Source of the DNA: Pseudomonas sp. GD04091 | GTDB taxonomy: Bacteria > Pseudomonadota > Gammaproteobacteria > Pseudomonadales > Pseudomonadaceae | NCBI RefSeq assembly: GCF_029836165.1 | Contig: NZ_JAOEBG010000005.1 | Coordinates: forward strand, 186,001-250,000 | Direction: 5' to 3' | Length of the DNA stretch: 64,000 nt | Shown: positions 35,742-43,867 of the stretch, piece by piece | Position numbering within the stretch: position 1 is the first letter of the stretch | Layout of the letters: each line of letters begins with the position of its first letter | Translations under genes and position numbers: made by a program | The notes under the pieces: model-generated | The model's input: only the letters and a program-made list of their open reading frames with translations | Database searches by the model: none | Told to the model about the DNA's origin: nothing

Positions 35742-36398
35742 TCAGTGGCTGCGCGGCGCGGCCTCGCAACCATACATCCAGCGCATCAGCGAGTGCCGCC
35801 CGCTGATGCCCAGTTTGATCGCCGCGCGGCGCAGATAACTCTCCACGGTACTGATCTTGAGTGCCAGGTGTTCGGCCTGTTGTGGCGCGGTGTGGCCTGC
35901 GAGCAGGCCAAGGCAGACCTGGCGTTCACGCTCGGAGAGGCTCGGACCGCTCTGCGCCAGGCGCTCCAGAAAGCGCGCCTGCAGTGACTCCTGTGCCGCT
36001 CTGGGCGCTGCCTCGGCAGGCGGACGCAGGGCATCGCCATGCTTCTCCAGCATTGGCAGCAGCAGCGGCGAGATGTCCTCGAGCAGGTTGCGTTCGTCCG
36101 GCGAGAAACCCTCCGTGCAGGCCGCGCGCAGCACGGTGATCTGGTAGTGGTAGCCGTTCTTGCGCCGGGCCAGGTGCAGGCATGCCGAGTCGCAGAGGGC
36201 GACATCCGGCGCGGACAGTACCGTTTCGCAGAGCAGCGGCGTATCGCTGTCATCAGGGCCGATGCGTGACTGGCAGATATGGGTGGCATCGACGGTCAGT
36301 TGGGTACGGATCAGATCATGCAGTCGACGCGGGAAATGCGCGCTGCCGGTGCTGGCGATGGCTTTGCCGATCTGCGGGAAGGGCAGTTGTGTGGGCAT
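35742..36398 (-). CDS. Second LuxR-family regulator bordering the lipopeptide locus
   Basis: This 218-residue protein has a C-terminal LuxR/GerE helix-turn-helix (LSERERQVCLGLLAGHTAPQQAEHLALKISTVESYLRRAAIKLGISGRHSLMRWMYG, about residues 153-210). The N-terminal part (about 1-140) contains LARRKNGYHYQITVLRA and LLEDISPLLLPMLEKHG, and resembles the N-terminal region of the first LuxR regulator, not an acyl-homoserine-lactone sensor. Its HTH shares VCLGLL, VE-YL-RA-KLG-SGRH-L-RWM with that regulator, so the two are paralogues. Pseudomonas lipopeptide loci often have one LuxR gene at each end. Its target is presumably the NRPS/macAB genes, but that is inference. Confidence 0.83.
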   Translation of the reverse strand: MPTQLPFPQIGKAIASTGSAHFPRRLHDLIRTQLTVDATHICQSRIGPDDSDTPLLCETVLSAPDVALCDSACLHLARRKNGYHYQITVLRAACTEGFSPDERNLLEDISPLLLPMLEKHGDALRPPAEAAPRAAQESLQARFLERLAQSGPSLSERERQVCLGLLAGHTAPQQAEHLALKISTVESYLRRAAIKLGISGRHSLMRWMYGCEAAPRSH

Positions 36399-36586
36399 GG
36401 TGTCGTCCGTGAGTCAGTGATTGCGGGCGCTGCCTGGGTCCGCTGGCAACGTGGAGCGTTTCGAATGCTAGTACAACGATCGAGTGACCGTTGAATGAAA
36501 CGCATGATGTCATGATAGTGGCTTTGTGGCGGTGGGTGACCCACGTTCCTGCCTGCTGATCATCCCGCAGCGCTGCTGGCCCTGGC

Positions 36587-37144
36587 TCAGGCGGGTGCGC
36601 GGGCGCCTTGCAGGAACAGTTGCTCCAGCGCCTGCGCGGTATTGGCGCTGGCCGCGCGCCCGCGGCGCTCGGCATCGACCATGCCGTAGATCATGGTCAT
36701 GAACATCTCGGTGAACACCGCCGCACTGATGTCGATGCGCAGCACGCCCAGTTGCTGGGCCCGCAGGAAGAACGCGTCCATGGCCTGGGTATAGGCCAGC
36801 CAGCGACGGTCCTCGGCGTTGTTGAGCAGGGTGTCGGGACGGTACTGGAACATCAGGAACACCAGCATCTCCCGGTGCTTGAGGTGTTCGGTGATGAGGT
36901 GTCGTATGCCGCTCAGGGGTTCGGCGCGCTCCAGGTCGGCTTCCTGGATGACCTGGTTGAGCACCTGCTCACCATGGTCCTCGAGCAGGTTCACCAGGTT
37001 GTCTCGGGTGCCACAGAAGCGGTGCAGGGTGGCTTTGCTGACGCCGGCGGTCTCCGCCAGCTCCTTCAGGGTGGCGCGGGGGTGCACCACGATGGCGTGG
37101 GCAAGCGCCTTGAGCAGGCGTTCTTCCTGGAGAGAAATGCGCAT
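36587..37144 (-). CDS. TetR-family transcriptional regulator
   Basis: The protein is about 185 residues from the ATG at 37144. It has a TetR DNA-binding domain (ERLLKALAHAIVVHPRATLKELAETAGVSKATLHRFCGTRDNLVNLL, about residues 8-55) and a helical ligand/dimerisation domain (HLKHREMLVFLMFQYRPDTL, AVFTEMFMTMIYGMVDAERRG). A GAGG site precedes this ATG. An upstream in-frame TTG at 37207 is rejected as a start because it would place the start codon inside an operator-like palindrome. The inducer and targets are unknown. It lies downstream of rlhA in the same direction but is separated from it by a hairpin and two dyads, so it probably has its own autoregulated promoter. Confidence 0.82.
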   Translation of the reverse strand: MRISLQEERLLKALAHAIVVHPRATLKELAETAGVSKATLHRFCGTRDNLVNLLEDHGEQVLNQVIQEADLERAEPLSGIRHLITEHLKHREMLVFLMFQYRPDTLLNNAEDRRWLAYTQAMDAFFLRAQQLGVLRIDISAAVFTEMFMTMIYGMVDAERRGRAASANTAQALEQLFLQGARAPA

Positions 37145-37179
37145 GAGCAGGCCTCGGATCTCTGGTAGACGATGCGAAA

Positions 37180-37218
37180 GATACTCAAGTGTATCATTTG
37201 AGACCAAATAATCTCAAA
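37180..37218. promoter_or_regulatory. Operator-like dyads upstream of the TetR gene
   Basis: At 37197-37218 perfect seven-base arms TTTGAGA and TCTCAAA flank CCAAATAA. At 37180-37195 a second dyad has GATAC/GTATC arms. The inner ACTCAA of the left element and TTTGAG of the right one are also inverted copies. The cluster lies 36-75 bases before the start codon, as expected for a TetR autoregulatory operator. Confidence 0.55.
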
Positions 37219-37234
37219 GGGTAACACCAGCATT

Positions 37235-37260
37235 GCTCCCACGGGTGGCCCCGTGGGAGC
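37235..37260. terminator. Hairpin downstream of rlhA
   Basis: GCTCCCACGGG pairs with CCCGTGGGAGC around a four-base loop, directly after the rlhA stop codon at 37270 (minus strand). It has the core sequence of Pseudomonas REP hairpins and no strong T-run. Confidence 0.65.
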
Positions 37261-37269
37261 GCAGGCGGG

Positions 37270-39270
37270 TCAGTGCGGCGCGCGGGGGATGGTCTTGAGC
37301 AGGTCTTCCGGGCTGATGTGGCCGACCACCTGGGCCACCGCGCTGCCTGGCGTCGGCAGGTCGATGATGTGGTCCTTCATCTTGCCGATCACGTGCATTT
37401 CGCAGGGCTTGCAATCGAACTTCAGGGTCAGCACCTCGTCACCCTGGATCAACTGCATCGGCGCGACCTTGGTGCGCACGCCCGTGACGCCCTTGGCCTG
37501 TTTCGGGCACAGGTTGAAGGAAAAGCGCAGGCAGTGCTTGGTGATCATCACCGGTACTTCGCCGTGCTCCTCGTGGGCCTCGTAGGCGGCGTCGATCAAC
37601 TGCACGCCGTGGCGGTGGTAGAAGTCGCGCGCCTTCTGGTTGTAGACGTTGGCCAGGAACGACAGGTGCGACTCTGGGTACACCGGTGGCGGCGTGGTCT
37701 GGGCCTTGCGCCCGCCGCGCGGGTGCGCCTTCACCCGGGCCTCGGTCAACGCCTCGATGGCTTCGCGGCGCAGGGCCTTGAGCTGCGAGTTGGGGATGAA
37801 GTATGCCTGCGGCGCATCCAGCTCGATGGCGTTGGCATGGTACATCGTGGTGCCCAGCTGGCCGAGCAGGTCGTGCAACTGGTCCAGGGCCTGTTGTGGC
37901 TTGTTGGCTGCACCGAACGGGCCGTCCAGGGCCACCTGCACGCTCACGCCTTCCTCGCTGGTGACGGTCAGCGCCAGGCGCTGCTCACGCAGCACGGCCT
38001 GCCACTGGACGCCGATGCGACGTTCGGCGGAGGTGCGCTGCAGGGCCTGCTGCCAGTTGTGGTCGAGGTTGCGCGACAACGGATGGTTCGGGCGCAGCTT
38101 GTGCAGGCCCTCGGGCATCTCGTTGGGCTCGACACGGTAGCGGTAGCGCTTCTGGCCGTCTTCCTCGGATTCGCTGCGAAGCTCGGCGATGTTGGCCCGG
38201 AAGCCCACCACCTCGCGCTTGACCAGCACGTTCAGGCCGTCGCCGTTGGTCAGCGGCACGTCGGTGAGCACTTGCAGGTCACGCTTGCCGACTTTCTCCA
38301 CCACGCCCACCGGCAGGCCGGTGAAGGTCGGCGAGTCGAACGCGCCGATGTCGATCTTGCGGTCGCTGACGAAGTAGTCGGTGCTGCCACGGTGGAAGGT
38401 CTTGTCCGGATCGGGCACGAAGAAGTGCTCGGTGCGCCCGCTGGAGGCGCGGGCCAGGTCCGGGCGGTCCTCGAGGATCGCGTCGAGTTCCTTGCGGTAG
38501 TGGGCGGTGATGTTCTTCACATAACCGACATCCTTGTAACGGCCTTCGATCTTGAACGAGCGCACGCCTGCGTCGACCAGGTCGCGCAGGTTGGCGGTCT
38601 GGTTGTTGTCCTTCATCGACAGCAGGTGCTTCTCGAAGGCCACCACGCGGCCCTGGTCGTCCTTGAGCGTGTACGGCAGCCGGCAGGCCTGGGAGCAGTC
38701 GCCGCGGTTGGCGCTGCGGCCGGTCTGGGCGTGGGAGATATTGCACTGGCCGGAGAAGGCCACGCACAGCGCGCCGTGGATGAAGAACTCGATGGCCGCG
38801 TCGGTCTCGGCGGCGATGGCACGGATCTGCTGCAGGTTCAGCTCGCGGGCCAGCACCAGCTGGGAGAAACCGGCCTGGTCGAGGAACCTGGCGCGTTCCA
38901 GGGTGCGAATGTCGGTCTGGGTGCTGGCGTGCAATTCGATCGGCGGGATGTCCAGTTCCATCACCCCCAGGTCCTGGACGATCAGCGCGTCGACGCCGGC
39001 GTCGTACAGCTGGTGGATCAGCTGGCGTGCGGGCTCCAGTTCGTTATCGTGGAGGATGGTGTTGATGGTGGTGAACACGCGCGCATGGTAGCGCCGGGCA
39101 AATTCCACCAGGGCTGCGATATCGCTGACCTCGTTGCAGGCGTTGTGGCGCGCGCCGAAGCTCGGGCCGCCGATGTAGATGGCGTCAGCGCCGTGCAGGA
39201 TCGCCTCGCGGGCGATGCTGACGTCACGGGCAGGGCTGAGCAGTTCCAGGTGATTCTTTGGAAGAGACAT
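37270..39270 (-). CDS. rlhA: 23S rRNA C2501 hydroxylation enzyme RlhA (U32 peptidase family)
   Basis: The 666-residue protein belongs to the U32 family. It matches the size (about 650) and layout of E. coli RlhA/YdcP, which is needed for 5-hydroxycytidine at position 2501 of 23S rRNA. The N-terminal TIM-barrel-like part begins HLELLSPARDVSIAREAILHGADAIYIGGPSFGAR. The cysteine-rich signature is CNISHAQTGRSANRGDCSQACRLPY (about residues 175-200), and another cysteine pair occurs near the C-terminus (CKPCEMHVIGKM). These cysteines are thought to hold a metal or Fe-S cofactor. A central DUF3656-like insertion lies between. The annotation as a protease is historical. It stands alone, with its promoter in the gap to ridA. 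Confidence 0.87.
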   Translation of the reverse strand: MSLPKNHLELLSPARDVSIAREAILHGADAIYIGGPSFGARHNACNEVSDIAALVEFARRYHARVFTTINTILHDNELEPARQLIHQLYDAGVDALIVQDLGVMELDIPPIELHASTQTDIRTLERARFLDQAGFSQLVLARELNLQQIRAIAAETDAAIEFFIHGALCVAFSGQCNISHAQTGRSANRGDCSQACRLPYTLKDDQGRVVAFEKHLLSMKDNNQTANLRDLVDAGVRSFKIEGRYKDVGYVKNITAHYRKELDAILEDRPDLARASSGRTEHFFVPDPDKTFHRGSTDYFVSDRKIDIGAFDSPTFTGLPVGVVEKVGKRDLQVLTDVPLTNGDGLNVLVKREVVGFRANIAELRSESEEDGQKRYRYRVEPNEMPEGLHKLRPNHPLSRNLDHNWQQALQRTSAERRIGVQWQAVLREQRLALTVTSEEGVSVQVALDGPFGAANKPQQALDQLHDLLGQLGTTMYHANAIELDAPQAYFIPNSQLKALRREAIEALTEARVKAHPRGGRKAQTTPPPVYPESHLSFLANVYNQKARDFYHRHGVQLIDAAYEAHEEHGEVPVMITKHCLRFSFNLCPKQAKGVTGVRTKVAPMQLIQGDEVLTLKFDCKPCEMHVIGKMKDHIIDLPTPGSAVAQVVGHISPEDLLKTIPRAPH

Positions 39271-39366
39271 GTCGTTATGGTTCGGGCGGTCACGGTAAGG
39301 CGGGCATTGTAGCGGTGAAATGACTTGGCGGCATCCTCAGGGCATCGGGTGGCCGTCATCGTCCTG

Positions 39367-39401
39367 CTGGAGCGGCCTTGCGCCGAGAGAGGCCGCTCCA
39401 G
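39367..39401. terminator. Hairpin terminator downstream of the RidA-family gene
   Basis: Perfect 12-base arms CTGGAGCGGCCT and AGGCCGCTCCAG enclose an 11-base loop. The hairpin lies 25 bases past the RidA stop on the minus strand and before the rlhA promoter region. Confidence 0.7.
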
Positions 39402-39426
39402 GGGGCAAGCGACGAGCTCCGACGGC

Positions 39427-39807
39427 TCAGCCCTTGGCCGCCATCGCCGTCACTTCCACGCGCATGCCTTCGAACGCCAGCGAAGCGACGCCCACCGCTG
39501 CGCGGACCGGCCAGGGTTTCTTGAAGAAGCGCTGGTAAACCTCGTTGAACGCGGCGCGGTCGGCCATGTCGGTGAGGTAGATGGTCAGGTGCAGCACGCG
39601 GTCCATCGAGCTGCCGGCGCGCTCCAGGGCCACCTTGAGTGCCTGCAGGGTGCATTCGCACTGGCTGGTGATATCGCCCAGCGCCAGGCTGCCGTCGGCG
39701 TGCACGGGAATCTGGGTGCTGACCAGGATGCCGTTGTACTCGGCCACGTCGGAGGAAATGGAGTCCGCGTCCGGGTCAGGGGTGTAGATGATGTCTGTGT
39801 TTGCCAT
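39427..39807 (-). CDS. RidA/YjgF/UK114-family protein
   Basis: This 126-residue protein has the compact RidA fold. The family pattern is visible: YNGILVSTQIPVHADGSLALGDITSQCECTLQALKVALERAGSSMDRVLHLTIYLTDMADRAAFNEVYQRFF, then the C-terminal PVRAAVGVASLAFEGMRVEVTAMA. The Arg in P-V-R-A-A is the residue that binds carboxylates in active RidA enamine/imine deaminases. Some RidA subfamilies lack deaminase activity, and I cannot assign this one with certainty. The start at 39807 gives a normal-length protein; the frame is open much farther upstream but that part reads as non-coding and overlaps trmK. Confidence 0.85.
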   Translation of the reverse strand: MANTDIIYTPDPDADSISSDVAEYNGILVSTQIPVHADGSLALGDITSQCECTLQALKVALERAGSSMDRVLHLTIYLTDMADRAAFNEVYQRFFKKPWPVRAAVGVASLAFEGMRVEVTAMAAKG

Positions 39808-39975
39808 GGAGTGTTCGCCTTGCAACGGAAGGAAAGCGGCAAGCCTACGCGAGCGAAAGGGGCTGGTCGAGGCGGGGCGCTGGTCGCAGGCATTTGAAAT
39901 GCGCCGCCCGGCCCGGCAGAATCGCGCCCCGACCCGGCCACAGGCGCCGGGCCCTGGTTGCGAGAGAGGCTGCAG

Positions 39976-40671
39976 TTGAACGAACACAGATTGTCCATGC
40001 GCCTGGAGCGCGTGGCGGCCCATGTGCCCGCAGGCGCGCGCCTGGCCGATATCGGCTCGGACCATGGCTACCTGCCGGTGGCGCTGCTGCGTCGTGGCGC
40101 GATCGTCGCGGCGGTGGCCGGCGAGGTGGCGCTGACGCCCTTCCACTCGGCCCGGCGCACCGTGCGCGAGAACGGCCTCGGTGAGCACATCAGCGTGCGC
40201 CATGCCAATGGCCTGGCGGCGATCGAGCCGAGTGACGGCATCACCGCCATCAGCATCTGTGGCATGGGCGGCGAGACCATTCGCGACATCCTTGAAGCTG
40301 GCAAGCGGCATCTTGGCGGCCACGAGCGCCTGGTCCTGCAGCCCAATGGTGGCGAGCAGCCGCTGCGCCAATGGCTGATGGACAACGACTACCGCATCCT
40401 GTGCGAGGAAGTGCTGCGGGAAAACCGTTTCGACTACGAGATCATCGTCGCCGAGCGCGGCAGCGCGGTTGCCTATACCGCCGAGCAGCTTTACTTCGGC
40501 CCGCTGCTGATGCAGGCGCGTAGCCCGGCGTTCCTGTTCAAGTGGCAGCGCATGCTGCGTCAGAAACAGCAGGCCCTGGCCAACTTCACCCGGGCGCGAC
40601 AGGCCGTGCCCGAGGACAAGGTGCGGGATATCGCCCGTCAGGCACGCTGGATCAGCGAGATGCTGGCCTGA
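39976..40671 (+). CDS. trmK: TrmK-family tRNA (adenine-N1)-methyltransferase
   Basis: The protein is about 231 residues and contains an S-adenosylmethionine-binding Rossmann core: LADIGSDHGYLPVALLRRG (motif I), AVAGEVALTPFHSARRTVRENGL, and AISICGMGGETIRDIL. These are characteristic of TrmK, which methylates N1 of adenine 22 in tRNA in Bacillus. LVLQPNGGEQPLRQWLMDNDYRILCEEVLRE follows in the usual order, with a C-terminal coiled helical segment. The TTG at 39976 is preferred because AGAGAGG lies six bases upstream; ATG 39997 is an alternative. The gene is divergent from the RidA-family gene and converges with the MFS gene, whose stop is only four bases away. The tRNA target in Pseudomonas is not certain. 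Confidence 0.82.
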   Translation: MNEHRLSMRLERVAAHVPAGARLADIGSDHGYLPVALLRRGAIVAAVAGEVALTPFHSARRTVRENGLGEHISVRHANGLAAIEPSDGITAISICGMGGETIRDILEAGKRHLGGHERLVLQPNGGEQPLRQWLMDNDYRILCEEVLRENRFDYEIIVAERGSAVAYTAEQLYFGPLLMQARSPAFLFKWQRMLRQKQQALANFTRARQAVPEDKVRDIARQARWISEMLA

Positions 40672-40675
40672 GGCC

Positions 40676-41980
40676 CTAGCGCGGGTTGGCCACCTCGGCC
40701 GCCACCTTGAGCACCAGCAGGCCGCCCAGCGCGATGGCCACCGCCAGCACTTGCAGAGCCAGGCCCGGGCTGCCGGCGGTGTCGCGCATCCAGCCGATCA
40801 GGTAAGGCGCCAGGAACGAGGCGATGCTGCCGAACGAGCTGATCAGGGCGATCCCGGTCGCCTGGGCGCTGCCAGCCAGGAATGCCGGTGGCAGCTGCCA
40901 GAACATCGGCAGCGCGGCGCTGGCACCCATGCCGGCGAGCACCAGGCCGCTCATCACCAGCAGCGCATCGCCAGGTGCCAGGCCCGCGAGGGCGATACCG
41001 CCGGCCGCCATCAGCAGCGGCACGCACAGGTGCCAGCGGCGTTCGCGGTGACGATCGGAAGAGCGCCCGCAAGCGAGCATGAACAGGCACCCGGCCAGAT
41101 AGGGAATGGCGCTGAGCAGGCCGACCTGGCCGTCGCTGCCGATCCCGGCGGCATGGATCAGCGTCGGCATCCAGAACGCCAGGGTGTTGACCGCCAGCAT
41201 CACCGCGAAGTACACCGCCACCAGCAGCCATACCTGTCGATCGCCGAGCAGGCCACGCATCGAACTGATCGGTTTGCGCCGCTCTTCGCCGGCCATTTCT
41301 TCGCGTAGCGCGCGCTTCTGCTCGGCATCGAGCCAGCCCACCTGTTCGAAGCTGTCCGGCAAGGCCTTGAGCACCACCAGGCCGAGCAGCACCACCGGCA
41401 GCCCTTCGATCAGGAACATCCACTGCCAGCCGCGCAGCCCACCCTGGTCGTGCAAGGCCTGCAGGATACCGCCGGACAGCGGCCCGCCGACCACGCCGGC
41501 CAACGGCACGGCAATGGCGAACAACGCGGTGATCTGCGCGCGGCGCCGGGCCGGGTACCACCGGTTGAGCACCACCAGGATGCCGGGGAAGAAGCCGGCT
41601 TCGGCCACCCCCAGCAGGAAACGCAGGGCATAGAACCCGGCCGCGTCCTGCACCCACATCATGCCGGTGGACAGCAGCCCCCAGACCACCATCAGGGCGG
41701 CGATCCAGCGTCGTGGCCCGACCCGCTCCAGGGCCAGGTTGCTGGGCACGCCGAACAGCGCGTAGGCGACGAAGAACAGGCCGGCGCCGAGGCCGTAGAC
41801 CGTGTCGGAGAAGCCCAGGTCGGCGCTCATCTGCATCTTGGCGAAGCCGATGTTGATGCGGTCGAGGTGGGCGAACAGGTAGCACACCAGCAACAGCGGC
41901 ATCAGCCGCCAGGTGATGCGGGCGTGGGTGGCGTGCGAGGCATGCGTGGACGTGGCAGCGCTGGTGTCGATCGTATTCAT
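40676..41980 (-). CDS. MFS transporter, anion:cation symporter (phthalate/glucarate permease-like)
   Basis: The 434-residue protein has twelve predicted membrane helices. The family pattern is clear: LLLVCYLFAHLDRINIGFAKMQMSADLGFSDTVYGLGAGLFFVAYALFGVPSNLALERVG in the first helices, then RFLLGVAEAGFFPGILVVLNRWYPARRRAQITALFA, typical of the ACS family that imports organic acids with cations. A central cytoplasmic loop carries LPDSFEQVGWLDAEQKRALREEMAGEERRK. The substrate cannot be predicted. It may serve acid-sugar or aromatic-acid uptake. No catabolic genes adjoin it. It converges with trmK and heads away from the DUF2790 and LysR genes. Confidence 0.85.
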   Translation of the reverse strand: MNTIDTSAATSTHASHATHARITWRLMPLLLVCYLFAHLDRINIGFAKMQMSADLGFSDTVYGLGAGLFFVAYALFGVPSNLALERVGPRRWIAALMVVWGLLSTGMMWVQDAAGFYALRFLLGVAEAGFFPGILVVLNRWYPARRRAQITALFAIAVPLAGVVGGPLSGGILQALHDQGGLRGWQWMFLIEGLPVVLLGLVVLKALPDSFEQVGWLDAEQKRALREEMAGEERRKPISSMRGLLGDRQVWLLVAVYFAVMLAVNTLAFWMPTLIHAAGIGSDGQVGLLSAIPYLAGCLFMLACGRSSDRHRERRWHLCVPLLMAAGGIALAGLAPGDALLVMSGLVLAGMGASAALPMFWQLPPAFLAGSAQATGIALISSFGSIASFLAPYLIGWMRDTAGSPGLALQVLAVAIALGGLLVLKVAAEVANPR

Positions 41981-42079
41981 GGTCCGGGCCGTTCTTGTTG
42001 TTGTCCCGGAAGATCATGCGATGGTGCTGGAGGCGGGCAAATGCACTTTCAGCACGTTGGCTGGTATTTTTCCCGGCTT

Positions 42080-42340
42080 TTACAACTGCGAGCAGTTACC
42101 CATCTGCCGGTAGTCGACCTCGCGGGTCTGGCCCTGGTGATCCACGTAGACCATGTGCGCGGTGCCCACCTGGCAGTCGGCGTCGTTGCTGGCCGGGGTG
42201 ATGGAGATGACCTTGGCGATGTCCAGCGGCATGCCGTACTCGTAGTGGGCGGCGGCGGGCGTGCTGGGGGTGGTGTCGGCGAAGGCGGTGAACGAGGCAA
42301 GGCCGCTGAAGAGGGCGATGAAGGCAAGCGAACGTTTCAT
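42080..42340 (-). CDS. DUF2790-domain small exported protein
   Basis: The 86-residue protein has a signal peptide (MKRSLAFIALFSGLASFTAFA). The mature part carries the DUF2790 pattern common in Pseudomonas: YEYGMPLDIAKVISITPASNDADCQVGTAHMVYVDHQGQTREVDYRQMGNC. The two cysteines could form a disulfide in the periplasm. AGGAG lies seven bases before the ATG. The function of the family is not known, though its members are often induced by metal or redox stress. It is divergent from the LysR gene across about 95 bases that contain dyads, so LysR control is plausible. Confidence 0.82.
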   Translation of the reverse strand: MKRSLAFIALFSGLASFTAFADTTPSTPAAAHYEYGMPLDIAKVISITPASNDADCQVGTAHMVYVDHQGQTREVDYRQMGNCSQL

Positions 42341-42383
42341 GACAGGCTCCTGGTTTTACGGGAATGCCTGATGATCCATTCAT

Positions 42384-42418
42384 TTGTGTTTCACAATAAA
42401 TGGGCTATCCCGTGATAG
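42384..42418. promoter_or_regulatory. Dyads in the DUF2790 / LysR divergent promoter
   Basis: TTGTG-ttt-CACAA lies at 42384-42396 and CTATC-ccgt-GATAG at 42405-42418. Both are in the short gap between a DUF2790 gene and a divergently transcribed lysR-type gene, the usual place for LysR-binding dyads. Confidence 0.45.
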
Positions 42419-42435
42419 ATTCCTACCTCTGATGC

Positions 42436-43389
42436 ATGAATGAGAGCGCCAACCCCATGGATATGCTGCATGCGATGCGAACCTTCGCCCGGGTAGTGGA
42501 GTGCGGCAGTTTCGCCGCCGCCGCCCAGGCCCTCGACATTTCCGCGGCGCAGGTGTCGCGGATCGTCGCCGAACTGGAAAACCAGCTGCAGACACGCCTG
42601 TTGCACCGCACCACCCGCCGGCTGCGCATGAGCGAAGCCGGCGAGCGCTTCCTGGAACGCTCGCGGCAGATCATGCTGCTCACCGAGGAGGCCATGGACG
42701 AAGCCCGCGGCGCGCATCTAACGCCCCGTGGCCACTTGCGCGTTCACTGCACCCACGGCCTGGGCCTGCTGATGATGCCACTGGTGGCGCGCTACAACGC
42801 ATCCTGCCCCGAGGTGGTGATGGAGTTGACGCTGTCGCAGCGCAACCCCGATCCGCTGGCCGAGGGGCATGACGTGGTGATCGCCATCGGCCAGGGGTTG
42901 CCGGACTCGCAACTGATCGCCATCGCGCTGGGCAGCATTCACAGCATTCTCTGCGCGTCCCCCGACTACCTGGCCCGTCACGGCGTGCCCAAGCAACCGC
43001 AGGACCTGCATCAGCACATCTGCCTGCGCACGGTCGATCCGTTGTTCGAGGAGGACTGGTCGTTCGAAGGCAACCCCGACAATTGCGTGATCGTGCCCCA
43101 GGACACCTTCCTCACCAATGTCGCCGACGCCATGCTCAAGGCCACCGAACTGGGCATGGGGGTGGGGCTGCTGCCTTACTACTCGGCGAGCCAGGCGATG
43201 GAGGAAGGGCGGCTGTGCCGGCTGTTGGCTCCGCACCGCCTGCGTCAGCGGGAGATCTACGCGATCTATCCGTCAAGGCATTACCTGGATGCGAAAGTGC
43301 GCACCTGGCTGGATTTTCTCAAGGAGCAACTGCCTCTGCTGTTCGCCGAACATCAGCGGGTGGCGGATGAACCCCGCTACTGGCGCTGA
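42436..43389 (+). CDS. LysR-family transcriptional regulator
   Basis: The 317-residue protein begins with a winged helix-turn-helix (MLHAMRTFARVVECGSFAAAAQALDISAAQVSRIVAELENQLQTRLLHRTTRRLRMSEAGERFLERSRQIM). A periplasmic-binding-like effector domain (about residues 95-300) follows, with LMMPLVARYNASCPEVVMELTLSQRNPDPLAEGHDVVIAIG. It belongs to the CrgA/AaeR-like branch with an RTTR motif. The ATG at 42457 (MDMLHAM) is a possible alternative start. The most likely target is the divergent DUF2790 gene or its own promoter. The effector is unknown. Confidence 0.88.
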   Translation: MNESANPMDMLHAMRTFARVVECGSFAAAAQALDISAAQVSRIVAELENQLQTRLLHRTTRRLRMSEAGERFLERSRQIMLLTEEAMDEARGAHLTPRGHLRVHCTHGLGLLMMPLVARYNASCPEVVMELTLSQRNPDPLAEGHDVVIAIGQGLPDSQLIAIALGSIHSILCASPDYLARHGVPKQPQDLHQHICLRTVDPLFEEDWSFEGNPDNCVIVPQDTFLTNVADAMLKATELGMGVGLLPYYSASQAMEEGRLCRLLAPHRLRQREIYAIYPSRHYLDAKVRTWLDFLKEQLPLLFAEHQRVADEPRYWR

Positions 43390-43391
43390 TG

Positions 43392-43448
43392 CCTGTGGGA
43401 GCGGGTTTACCCGCGAAGGCCGCGACGCGGCCCCCAGGCTCCCACAGG
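43392..43448. terminator. REP hairpin acting as bidirectional terminator
   Basis: Perfect 11-base arms CCTGTGGGAGC and GCTCCCACAGG enclose a GC-rich inner stem (GGCCGCG / CGCGGCC). The element sits between the convergent stops of the LysR gene and the small exported protein. Confidence 0.75.
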
Positions 43449-43463
43449 ATCTCTGAGCTCGGC

Positions 43464-43784
43464 TCAGCGGCTGTCCTGATCCTCGGCTGTCCCTCCTGAC
43501 GCGCCGGCTCCGCTACCTGTGGCTTCGCCTGTGCTGTTGGAGCCACCGGCAGCGCCATCGGCGGCATCGGAATCGGTGCCGGTGTCGCTGCTGTCGTTGT
43601 CTTTGCTGCCGCCGGGGTTGTTGACGCTGCTGCCGTCGTCACCGGCGGTCTTGCCTTTGGGGTGATCGCCCGAGGAGTGCTCGCTACTGCCGCTGCCGTG
43701 CATGTCGGTAGCGGCGAAGCTGGCGGTGGAGGCGATGCCCAGGGTCAGGGCAAGCAGCAAAGCGAGGGGGCGGTTGCGGGCCAT
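43464..43784 (-). CDS. Small exported Ser/Gly/Asp-rich low-complexity protein
   Basis: The 106-residue product starts with a signal peptide (MARNRPLALLLALTLGIASTASFA). About 80 mature residues follow, almost entirely Ser, Gly, Asp, Asn, Thr and Ala (GSGSSEHSSGDHPKGKTAGDDGSSVNNPGGSKDNDSSDTGTDSD). It should be acidic, disordered and periplasmic or secreted. AGGAG lies seven bases before the chosen ATG; a longer frame start would lack a signal peptide. No domain was recognised, and no function can be given. It is followed by a REP terminator. Confidence 0.7.
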   Translation of the reverse strand: MARNRPLALLLALTLGIASTASFAATDMHGSGSSEHSSGDHPKGKTAGDDGSSVNNPGGSKDNDSSDTGTDSDAADGAAGGSNSTGEATGSGAGASGGTAEDQDSR

Positions 43785-43867
43785 GGTGAGTCTCCTGTCG
43801 GATGAGCTGTCATGGCTTTGGCCGCCGAGAAGGGGCAAGGGTGCCCGCCGGGCGACGGGCGGTCACG

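Noticed and set aside
36475..36520. Imperfect dyads (AACG...CGTT and ATGATgTCATgAT) upstream of the second LuxR gene
   Set aside because: Arms are short and contain mismatches. They may be promoter elements but are too weak to list as operators.
37273..39312. Plus-strand open frame of 679 codons opposite rlhA
   Set aside because: It is antisense to a well-conserved gene with complete U32-family motifs and has no domain of its own.
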